NCBI GenBank assembly: GCA_030149025.1
Contig: JASBSH010000381.1
Span: 1-6,764, forward strand
Reading direction: 5' to 3'
DNA: 6,764 bases
Origin: Actinomycetales bacterium
GTDB lineage: Bacteria > Actinomycetota > Actinomycetes > Actinomycetales > BWSM-131
Below, piece by piece: positions 1-5,794 of this stretch; the stretch's first letter is position 1, and every line of letters begins with the position of its first letter. The notes beneath the pieces are model-generated. The model saw nothing but the letters and a program-made list of their open reading frames with translations. It had not been told where the DNA came from and searched no databases. The position numbers and the translations under genes are program-made.

Positions 1-87
1 GTCGCTGAAGGAGTCCGGCGTCACGTTGACGACCCCCATGACGAGGGTGCGCCGGAAGGCGTGGGGCGACAGGTCCGCGACCTGCAC
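1..87 (-). CDS. folP: Dihydropteroate synthase, N-terminal fragment (cut by left window edge)
   Basis: FolP joins 7,8-dihydropterin pyrophosphate to p-aminobenzoate to give dihydropteroate in folate synthesis, and is the sulfonamide target. Only the first 29 codons are inside the window. They contain MGVVNVTPDSFSD, the first signature of the family, whose Asn binds the substrate/Mg region of the TIM barrel. I chose the GTG at 87-85 as the start. It lies 2 nt after the folE TGA, and reading begins MQVADLSPHAF. The alternative ATG at 39-37 begins directly at the signature and would leave almost no N-terminal strand. No clear Shine-Dalgarno precedes the GTG, so translation probably depends on coupling to folE. 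The family is certain; the start is less so. The rest of the gene, and probably folB and folK, lie beyond the left edge. Confidence 0.9.
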   Translation of the reverse strand, partial: MQVADLSPHAFRRTLVMGVVNVTPDSFSD

Positions 88-89
88 GG

Positions 90-743
90 TCAGCGGCCCA
101 GGATCAGGCTGAGGGCCTCGGCCCGCGTCGCCGGGTCACGCATCTGGCCGCGCATCGCCGACGTCGTCGTGCGGGAGCCGGGCTTGCGGACGCCGCGCAT
201 GGCCATGCAGAGGTGCTCGCACTCCACCACCACGATCACACCGCGGGGGTCGAGAAGCTTCATCAGCGCGTCGGCGATCTGCGTGGTCAGCCGCTCCTGC
301 ACCTGCGGCCGCTTGGCGAACACGTCCACGAGGCGGGCAAGCTTCGACAGGCCGGTGATCTTGCCGGTCACGGCCGGTATGTAGCCGACGTGCGCCACTC
401 CGTGGAAGGGCACGAGGTGGTGCTCGCACATGCTGTAGACCTCGATGTCCTTGACGAGCACCATCTCGTCGTGCCCGAGGTCGAACGTCGTGGTGAGGAC
501 GTCCTCCGGCTTCTGGCGCAGCCCGGCGAACGTCTCCCCCAGGGCGCGCGCCACGCGGGCAGGGGTCTGCTTCAGCCCGTCCCGGTCGGGGTCCTCACCG
601 ACCGCGATCAGGATCTCGCGGACGGCGCGCTGAATGCGTTCGGCGTCGAAGCTCGGCAGCGCGTCGTCCCCGACGGCCGCGTCCACCGCGTCGTCCCCGG
701 GAGCCCCGTCCCCGGCGAGGGACGCTGACGTCGTCTCCGTCAT
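90..743 (-). CDS. folE: GTP cyclohydrolase I (type IA)
   Basis: FolE converts GTP to 7,8-dihydroneopterin triphosphate, the first committed step of tetrahydrofolate synthesis. It is a cytoplasmic homodecamer with one zinc per subunit. The 217-residue product has the expected zinc ligands: Cys106 and His109 in CEHHL, and Cys179 in the segment ECEHLCMAMRG. The core signatures GLSKLARLVD (131-140), KRPQVQERLT (144-153) and the TTTSAMRG stretch (192-199) are intact. The first 30 or so residues are an Ala/Asp-rich, probably disordered tail ahead of the usual helix (AERIQRAVREIL). The ATG at 743-741 lies 1 nt after the ftsH TGA (TGAGATG), with GGCGGG overlapping the end of ftsH as ribosome site, so the two genes are probably translationally coupled. 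Its neighbours ftsH and folP match the normal actinobacterial folate cluster. Nothing suggests loss of activity. Confidence 0.97.
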   Translation of the reverse strand: MTETTSASLAGDGAPGDDAVDAAVGDDALPSFDAERIQRAVREILIAVGEDPDRDGLKQTPARVARALGETFAGLRQKPEDVLTTTFDLGHDEMVLVKDIEVYSMCEHHLVPFHGVAHVGYIPAVTGKITGLSKLARLVDVFAKRPQVQERLTTQIADALMKLLDPRGVIVVVECEHLCMAMRGVRKPGSRTTTSAMRGQMRDPATRAEALSLILGR

Positions 744-744
744 C

Positions 745-2796
745 TCACCCGCCGTGCGGCCCGGGGATGGTCGGCGGCGGCGGTGCCCATCCGGGCGTCG
801 CCCCCGGCACGTTCGGGTCGCCGGCCTGAGCCGCCTCGTCCTGCGGCGCGGGGCGAGAGGCCCCGTTCTGCCGGGCCGCCTCTGCCGGGCTCAGCACGGG
901 CGGGATGTCCGACACGTGACGGTTCTCGCTGGACAGCCAGACGGGACGCAGCGGCCGCTTCTGCACCGGCGCGAAGATCTCGTCCAGGTGCTCCTTGTTC
1001 AGGGTCTCGTGCTCGAACAGCTCCAGGACCAGCCGGTCCAGCACCGGGCGATGCTCGACGAGCACCTCCCACGCCTCGTCGTGGGCCGCCTCGATGAGCC
1101 GGCGCACCTCCTCGTCGATGATGGAGGCGACGTCCTCGGAGTAGTCCCGCTCGTGGCCCATGTCGCGGCCGAGGAACGGCTCCCCCGCGGTCTGGCCGAG
1201 CTTGATCGCACCGACGCGCTCGCTCATCCCGTACTGGGTGACCATCTTGCGGGCCAGCGCGGTGGCCTTCTCGATGTCGTTGCTGGCGCCGGTGGTCGGG
1301 TCGTGGAACACCAGCTCCTCAGCGACTCGGCCGCCCAGGGCGTACGCGAGCTGGTCGAGCAGCTCGTTGCGCGTCGTGGAGTACTTGTCCTCCGTCGGCA
1401 TCACCATCGTGTAACCGAGGGCACGGCCGCGCGGCAGGATCGTCACCTTCGTCACCGGATCGGTGTGCCGCATCGCCGCCGCCACCAGGGCGTGCCCGCC
1501 CTCGTGGTAGGCCGTGATCTTCTTCTCCTTGTCGTTCATGATCCGGGTGCGCTTCTGCGGCCCGGCCACGACGCGGTCGACCGCCTCGTCCAGCGCCTGG
1601 TTGTCGATCACCCTGGCGGAGCTGCGGGCAGTCAGGAGGGCTGCCTCGTTCAGCACGTTCGCCAGGTCGGCGCCGGTGAACCCGGGGGTGCGCCGGGCCA
1701 TGGCCATCAGGTCGACGTCGGCGCTCATGGGCTTGCCCTTGGCGTGCACCTTGAGGATCTCGAAGCGACCGTTCATGTCCGGCGCATCGATGGCGATCTG
1801 CCGGTCGAACCGGCCCGGCCGCAGCAACGCCGGGTCGAGGATGTCCGGGCGGTTGGTCGCGGCGATGAGGATGACGTTGGTCTTGACGTCGAACCCGTCC
1901 ATCTCGACGAGCAGCTGGTTCAGAGTCTGCTCGCGCTCGTCATGACCGCCGCCCATGCCGGCGCCGCGGTGGCGGCCGACGGCGTCGATCTCGTCGACGA
2001 AGATGATCGCGGGGGCGTTCTGCTTGGCCTGCTCGAACAGGTCGCGGACGCGGGAGGCACCGACACCGACGAACATCTCGACGAAGTCGGAACCGGAGAT
2101 GGAGTAGAACGGCACGCCAGCCTCGCCGGCCACTGCACGGGCGAGCAGGGTCTTACCGGTACCGGGCGAGCCGTACAGCAGCACCCCCTTGGGGATCTTG
2201 GCGCCGACCGCCTGGAACTTGGCGGGCTCGGAGAGGAACTCCTTGATCTCCTGGAGCTCCTCGACCGCCTCGTCCGCGCCCCCGACGTCGGCGAACGTGA
2301 CCTTCGGGGTGTCCTTGCTGACCAGCTTCGCCTTGGACTTGCCGAACTGCATGACCCGGGAGCCGCCGCCCTGCATCTGGCTCAGCAGGAACCAGAAGAG
2401 ACCGAGGATGATCACCAGCGGGAGCAGGGTGATGAGCAGGCTGCCGAGGAACGAGTCCTTCGGCACCTCGTCGGTGTAGCCCTTGGGCAGGTCGGCGTCG
2501 GTGACCGCGCTGACGACCTCCTGGCCGCGGGGCGCGACGTAGAAGAACTGCACGTTGTCGCCGACGTTCTTCCCGTCCGGCGTCGTGTACGGGCTCTTCA
2601 GGGTGAGGTCGACCCGCTGTTCACGGTCGACGATCTTGGCCTGCTCGACCTTGCCCTCACTGAGCAGCTGGAGGCCTTGAGCGGTGTCGATGCGCTGGTA
2701 CCCACCACCGCTCAGCGCCTGGCTGCCGACCAGCACCACCAGGAGCGCGATGAGGATCCAGATCACCGGACCGCGGAGAATGCGCTTGAAGTCCAT
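745..2796 (-). CDS. ftsH: ATP-dependent zinc metalloprotease FtsH
   Basis: FtsH is a membrane-anchored hexameric AAA+ protease that extracts and degrades damaged membrane proteins and some cytosolic regulators. With the ATG at 2796 the product has 683 residues. There are two membrane segments (about 10-28 and 116-138) around an extracytoplasmic domain. They are followed by Walker A GSPGTGKT (209-216), pore loop MFVG (241-244), Walker B IIFVDEID (264-271) and the second region of homology with arginine fingers Arg326 and Arg329. The protease site is HEGGH (431-435), with Asp507 in SNDIEK as third zinc ligand. The tail after about 640 is Pro/Ala-rich and probably disordered. Walker A has Ser where GPPGTGKT is usual. 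The frame stays open to a GTG at 2856, but that extension would use consecutive AGG Arg codons and lacks family similarity; members typically begin with a short MD-K-R stretch before the first membrane helix. Only 1 nt separates it from folE downstream. Confidence 0.97.
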   Translation of the reverse strand: MDFKRILRGPVIWILIALLVVLVGSQALSGGGYQRIDTAQGLQLLSEGKVEQAKIVDREQRVDLTLKSPYTTPDGKNVGDNVQFFYVAPRGQEVVSAVTDADLPKGYTDEVPKDSFLGSLLITLLPLVIILGLFWFLLSQMQGGGSRVMQFGKSKAKLVSKDTPKVTFADVGGADEAVEELQEIKEFLSEPAKFQAVGAKIPKGVLLYGSPGTGKTLLARAVAGEAGVPFYSISGSDFVEMFVGVGASRVRDLFEQAKQNAPAIIFVDEIDAVGRHRGAGMGGGHDEREQTLNQLLVEMDGFDVKTNVILIAATNRPDILDPALLRPGRFDRQIAIDAPDMNGRFEILKVHAKGKPMSADVDLMAMARRTPGFTGADLANVLNEAALLTARSSARVIDNQALDEAVDRVVAGPQKRTRIMNDKEKKITAYHEGGHALVAAAMRHTDPVTKVTILPRGRALGYTMVMPTEDKYSTTRNELLDQLAYALGGRVAEELVFHDPTTGASNDIEKATALARKMVTQYGMSERVGAIKLGQTAGEPFLGRDMGHERDYSEDVASIIDEEVRRLIEAAHDEAWEVLVEHRPVLDRLVLELFEHETLNKEHLDEIFAPVQKRPLRPVWLSSENRHVSDIPPVLSPAEAARQNGASRPAPQDEAAQAGDPNVPGATPGWAPPPPTIPGPHGG

Positions 2797-2873
2797 CAAC
2801 TCGGGGCGGCTGCCCCCGTCCCTCCTGCTTGCTCTGACGTCGGCACGACGGTACACCGGGCCAGCCCACCCAT
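2796..2873 (-). CDS. Possible 25-codon leader ORF overlapping the ftsH start
   Basis: Ahead of ftsH an ATG at 2873-2871 opens a 25-codon frame, MGGLARCTVVPTSEQ followed by an Ala/Gly-rich end, closed by TGA at 2798-2796. The stop shares its A with the ftsH ATG (TGATG), the classic arrangement for termination-reinitiation coupling. A GGTGAG lies 6 nt before the ATG and could serve as a weak ribosome site. Third positions are G or C in 16 of the 24 codons after the ATG, clearly below the neighbouring genes, so this is not an ordinary conserved protein. It could be a regulatory leader peptide or a chance open frame; open frames of this length are common in GC-rich DNA. I recognise no homolog. 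The 1-nt overlap and the lack of a well-spaced ftsH ribosome site are the reasons to list it. Confidence 0.3.
   Translation of the reverse strand: MGGLARCTVVPTSEQAGGTGAAAPS
2797..2826 (-). promoter_or_regulatory. Distant AGGAGG ribosome site and hairpin before ftsH
   Basis: A perfect AGGAGG (2826-2821) lies 24 nt before the ftsH ATG, well beyond the normal spacing, and no other start codon sits at a normal distance from it. Between them, GGGGC (2816-2812) can pair with GCCCC (2807-2803) around an AGCC loop; a shifted register pairs CGGGG (2818-2814) with CCCCG (2806-2802). Either fold would shorten the effective spacing to about 10 or 7 nt. Structure-bridged Shine-Dalgarno sequences are known from phage T4 genes; applying that here is inference. 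The site may also serve ribosomes finishing the overlapping leader frame. Confidence 0.4.
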
Positions 2874-2936
2874 CGCCGGCTCACCGTCCGTTCACCGGCC
2901 GGACTGCGCGAAGGCGCACCCGAACCTGACTGTCAC

Positions 2937-2962
2937 AACGGTGGGGAACTCACACGTGTTCC
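2937..2962 (-). promoter_or_regulatory. Candidate ECF (sigma-R/sigma-H type) promoter of ftsH-folE-folP
   Basis: On the minus strand GGAAC (2962-2958) is followed after 17 nt by CGTT (2940-2937), which is GGAAC-N18-GTT. This fits the consensus of the thiol-oxidative and heat stress sigma factors SigR of Streptomyces and SigH of mycobacteria and corynebacteria. It lies 10 nt after the hpt stop, in the only large gap, and points towards ftsH. Transcription would start near 2928-2932, giving a leader of about 130 nt. The -35 element is also one arm of an imperfect dyad, GGAACACGTGTGAGTTCC, with ACACGTGT palindromic inside it. I saw no convincing TTGACA/TAnnnT vegetative promoter in this gap. The match is by eye; short motifs also occur by chance. 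Confidence 0.45.
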
Positions 2963-2972
2963 ATCGAACGGG

Positions 2973-3527
2973 CTACGACGAGTAGACGTGCGGTGCCAGC
3001 GTGCCGACGAACGGCAGCGCCCGGTACTTCTCGGCGAAGTCCAGCCCGTACCCGACGACGAACTCGTTGGGGATGTCGAAGCCCACGTACCGCACGTCGA
3101 CGTCGACCTTGGCCGCGTCCGGCTTACGCAGCAGCGTGAGCACCTGCACGGACGCCGGCCCGCGCGAGGACAGGTTCGCCTTCAGCCACGACAGGGTGAG
3201 GCCGGAGTCGATGATGTCCTCGACGACCAGGACGTCACGGTCGGTGATGTCCTTGTCCAGGTCCTTCAGGATCCGGACGACGCCGGACGACTTGGTGCCC
3301 GATCCGTAGCTGGAGACGGCCATCCAGTCCATCTCGGCATTGGTCCGCAGCGCCCTGGAGAAGTCGGCCATCACCATGACCGCACCCTTCAGCACACCGA
3401 CCAGCAGCAGGTCCTTGCCGGCGTAGTCCCGGTCCACCTCAGCGGCCATCTCCGCGAGCCGGGTCCGGATCTGCTCTTCGGTGATGAGCACCTTCTCCAG
3501 ATCGGAGCCCACATCATTCTCGTCCAC
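2973..3527 (-). CDS. hpt: Hypoxanthine(-guanine) phosphoribosyltransferase
   Basis: Hpt salvages hypoxanthine and guanine by transferring phosphoribose from PRPP to give IMP and GMP in the cytoplasm. The 184-residue product has the full family layout: the LKG loop (47-49 region, VLKGA), the flexible SSYGSG loop (72-77), the PRPP signature VLVVEDIIDSGLTL (99-112) with acidic pair Glu103-Asp104 and proposed general base Asp107, and the purine-recognition end DIPNEFVVGYGLDF (151-164). The start is GTG at 3527-3525, beginning MDENDVGSDLEKVL, 9 nt after the tilS TGA. GAGAG in that gap, 6 nt before the GTG, is a plausible ribosome site, so it is very likely cotranscribed with tilS. tilS-hpt-ftsH is a long-conserved neighbourhood, also seen in Bacillus. 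Whether hypoxanthine or guanine is preferred cannot be told from the sequence. Confidence 0.96.
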   Translation of the reverse strand: MDENDVGSDLEKVLITEEQIRTRLAEMAAEVDRDYAGKDLLLVGVLKGAVMVMADFSRALRTNAEMDWMAVSSYGSGTKSSGVVRILKDLDKDITDRDVLVVEDIIDSGLTLSWLKANLSSRGPASVQVLTLLRKPDAAKVDVDVRYVGFDIPNEFVVGYGLDFAEKYRALPFVGTLAPHVYSS

Positions 3528-3536
3528 GGTTCGCTC

Positions 3537-4574
3537 TCACTCCCGGGGGTGGCTGGCTGGCTGGTGTCGGCCGGTCGGCTGGCGGACCAGCGAGAGCCTG
3601 CCACACGCCCTGATCGCTCCCACGCGGCCGGGCAGGTTCGCCGGCCCCTGCCCACGCCAGTCCACGACGAGAGCGTCCAGCGCCAGGACGTGCCGGAAGG
3701 CCAGTGACCCCGCCGGCGCGCCCGCGCGCACCGCGGCCAGGCGAAGAACCCTCCACCGGACGGCGTCACGCAGCGTCTCCAGGACCTCCACATCGAGACA
3801 CACCTCTGCTGCGCCGGTCTCGCTCGTGGTCGCCTCGGTGAGGGCGGTCTCGGCCAGCTCGTCGAGCAGGTCGGCGTCCGCGCGCAGCAGCCTCGCAGTG
3901 CGGGCCAGCGCCTCGGCGCTGCCCGGCCCGAGCGTCCCGGTCAGGACCGGGAGCAGACGTGAGCGGACCCGCGAACGCAGCAGGTCGTCGTCGGAGTTCG
4001 AGGGGTCGTGCCAGGGCTCGAGGCCGCCGAGCCCGCACGTGGCCTGGACGTCGGCGCGCGGCAGATCCAGCAGCGGCCGCCTGAAGACACCCCGCCGGCG
4101 GGGCATGCCGGCGAGCGACCGGGCGCCGGAGCCGCGGGCGAGGGCGAGCAGGACCGTCTCGGCCTGGTCCTCCAGGGTGTGCCCCAGCAGGACCGTCGCG
4201 GCACCCAGCCGCTCCGCCGTCTCCTCCAGCGCGCGGTAACGCGCGTCGCGGGCGACGGCCTCGGGGCCGCCCGAACCGGTGCCTGGACGGGCGTCGACCG
4301 CGACCACCTCGACCGGCCCGAGCCCCAAGGCGCGGCACTGCTGCGCGGCGTGCGCGGCGACGTCCGCGCTGCCGGCGAACCAGCCGTGGTCGACGACGAC
4401 CGCGCCCGCCCGCAGACCGGCCCGCGGCGCCACGAACGCGGTGGCCGCGGCCAGCGCGAGGGAGTCCGCGCCGCCGCTGCAGGCGACGAGGAGGAGCGAG
4501 CCGGCGGCAAGATCCGCGACCTCGGCGCGCACTGCGGTGCGCACCGCCGCCACCTTCGGGTCCGGACCGGTCAT
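3537..4574 (-). CDS. tilS: tRNA(Ile)-lysidine synthase
   Basis: TilS attaches lysine to cytidine 34 of the CAU-anticodon tRNA-Ile, using ATP, so that it reads AUA instead of AUG. The 345-residue product has the N-type ATP pyrophosphatase loop SGGADS (33-38), VVVDHGW (59-65), GHTLEDQAET (131-140), RPLL (166-169) and DPSNSDDDLLRSRVR (190-204), in the right order. After about 213 comes a helical substrate-binding region. The long C-terminal domain of E. coli TilS (432 residues) is reduced, as is common in actinobacteria. HxLED replaces the usual HxLDD, a conservative change. I chose the ATG at 4574-4572 because the family N-terminus follows it directly. The frame is open further upstream, but there it is only the shadow of the preceding gene. 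The upstream gene ends 34 nt before; hpt follows 9 nt after. The last codons include a TGGC tandem repeat. Confidence 0.93.
   Translation of the reverse strand: MTGPDPKVAAVRTAVRAEVADLAAGSLLLVACSGGADSLALAAATAFVAPRAGLRAGAVVVDHGWFAGSADVAAHAAQQCRALGLGPVEVVAVDARPGTGSGGPEAVARDARYRALEETAERLGAATVLLGHTLEDQAETVLLALARGSGARSLAGMPRRRGVFRRPLLDLPRADVQATCGLGGLEPWHDPSNSDDDLLRSRVRSRLLPVLTGTLGPGSAEALARTARLLRADADLLDELAETALTEATTSETGAAEVCLDVEVLETLRDAVRWRVLRLAAVRAGAPAGSLAFRHVLALDALVVDWRGQGPANLPGRVGAIRACGRLSLVRQPTGRHQPASHPRE
3550..3564. repeat. TGGC tetranucleotide tandem repeat (3.75 copies)
   Basis: The plus strand reads TGGCTGGCTGGCTGG here, inside the last dozen codons of tilS (encoding QPAS on the minus strand). 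Gain or loss of one unit would shift the frame near the TilS C-terminus and could separate or extend its stop relative to the hpt start 9 nt beyond. The tract is short, so it may be fixed. Confidence 0.6.
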
Positions 4575-4608
4575 CGCTCGCCCGCGGTCTCGTGCGTGCC
4601 GGTGCCAG

Positions 4609-5742
4609 CTAGGCGGGTCGATCCACGCCGTCGAGGACGCGCCGGACCCAGGCGGCAGGGTCGGTGATCTCCTCGGGCTGCGGCAGGGTCTGCGGGGACG
4701 TCCAGACGCGGTTGAACCCCTCCATGCCCGCGCGGTCCACCACACCACGGACGAAGGCGGCCCCGTCGGCGTACTGGCGCATCTTGGCCTCGAGACCGAG
4801 CAGGCGGCGCAACAACCGGTCCAGGCCGCTGCGGCCGGTCCGGCGCACGTTGAACTTGCGGCGGATCTCGCCGACGGTCCGCACGACATCCGGGCCGACG
4901 TCGTCCATCACCACGTAGGCGTGGCCCTCGAGCAGGGACATCAGCGCGGTGAGCTCGGCCAGGGCGCGGCGCTGCTCCGGGGTCTGGATGAGGTCGAGCA
5001 GCCCCGCCTCCTGTCCTCGAACGACCTCCGGCATGCGGCGGATGGCGGCGGTGAGCCGGTCGAGCAGGGCGCCGGGCTCGCCGAGCAGGTCGCCAACGAG
5101 CGCGCGGGTTCGGTCGACCATGTGGCCGCGCAGCCAGGGGTTGGCCGCGAACTGGACCCGGTGCGTCTCCTCGTGCAGGCACACCCACAGCCGGAAGTCG
5201 CTGCGGTCGACCTCGAGCTCACGCTCCACGTGGACGACGTTGGGGGCGACGAGCAGGAGCCGGCCGTGCCCGCTCTGGGTCGCCGACGGGTCGGCGAACA
5301 CGTCGAACTGGCCGAGTACCCGGGAGGAGAGGAACGCCAGCAGCGAGCCGAGCTCGGCGCCGGTGACGCGCCGTCCCACCGCCGTGACGACCGGGCTCGG
5401 CTGCTTGTCGCGCTTCGCCATGGCGGCGGCGACAGCGGGAGCGAGCAGCGTGCGGAATGCGCCGATGTTCGCGTTCGCCCACCCCGACCGGTCGACCACG
5501 AGCACGTCCTCACCGGGCTCGGCGACCAGGCCGGTGGTGGCCGTGACATGCGCGGTCGAGGCGATGGCGCCCTCTCGCAGCTCCGCGACGACGTCACGGG
5601 CCTCCTGGGGCGAGACCTGCGGGCCGGGACGCATGAGGCGGGTGGCGGTGCGGGCGGCGAGGTCCCAGTCGACCATCGAGTCGATGACCCACTCGGTCGC
5701 CCGGGTCTGGTCGGCGGCGCTGTCGTCAGCGGAGTTCGTCAC
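4609..5742 (-). CDS. Zinc-dependent metalloprotease-like protein, DUF2342/Zincin_2 family
   Basis: The 377-residue product belongs to the actinobacterial Zincin_2 (DUF2342) family, which includes the Mycobacterium tuberculosis Rv3626c type and is sometimes named 'coenzyme F420 biosynthesis associated' because of its taxonomic distribution. The zincin motif HEETH (190-194, in LHEETHRVQF) gives two likely zinc ligands and the catalytic Glu191. Glu272 in LEGHAYVVMD is a candidate third ligand (inference). The N-terminal half carries the family stretch VDWDLAARTATRLMRPGP (24-41). There is no signal peptide or membrane segment, so it should be cytoplasmic. Activity, substrate and role are unknown, and F420 involvement cannot be claimed from this window. 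The start is GTG at 5742-5740 without a visible ribosome site; ATG 5676-5674, just before VDWDLA, is an alternative. It follows dacB by 52 nt and precedes tilS by 34 nt, the normal order in actinobacteria. Confidence 0.85.
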   Translation of the reverse strand: MTNSADDSAADQTRATEWVIDSMVDWDLAARTATRLMRPGPQVSPQEARDVVAELREGAIASTAHVTATTGLVAEPGEDVLVVDRSGWANANIGAFRTLLAPAVAAAMAKRDKQPSPVVTAVGRRVTGAELGSLLAFLSSRVLGQFDVFADPSATQSGHGRLLLVAPNVVHVERELEVDRSDFRLWVCLHEETHRVQFAANPWLRGHMVDRTRALVGDLLGEPGALLDRLTAAIRRMPEVVRGQEAGLLDLIQTPEQRRALAELTALMSLLEGHAYVVMDDVGPDVVRTVGEIRRKFNVRRTGRSGLDRLLRRLLGLEAKMRQYADGAAFVRGVVDRAGMEGFNRVWTSPQTLPQPEEITDPAAWVRRVLDGVDRPA

Positions 5743-5794
5743 CGGACCACGGTAAGGCCGCGACCCCGCAGCGACGCGGTGCAGGCCGCGGCGC

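Noticed and set aside
2848..2853. TACCGT as a -10 box in the ftsH leader
   Set aside because: No -35 element at 16-19 nt upstream. A six-base match with three free positions is expected by chance.
2797..2856. N-terminal extension of FtsH from the GTG at 2856
   Set aside because: It has two consecutive AGG codons that are really a Shine-Dalgarno, Arg-rich composition and no family similarity. The MDFKRIL start fits the family.
634..2985. Plus-strand open frame of 783 codons opposite ftsH
   Set aside because: It lies antisense to a complete FtsH with all catalytic motifs. Its product is Leu/Val/Asp/Gly/Arg-rich without any recognisable domain, the usual mirror of GC-biased codons.
4575..4889. 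N-terminal extension of TilS back to 4889
   Set aside because: The extra 105 residues are the zincin gene read in another frame, with low-complexity composition. TilS similarity begins right after the ATG at 4574.
5743..5794. Terminator between dacB and the zincin gene
   Set aside because: The gap has only a 4-bp stem (CCGC/GCGG) and no T-run, so there is no support for an intrinsic terminator.
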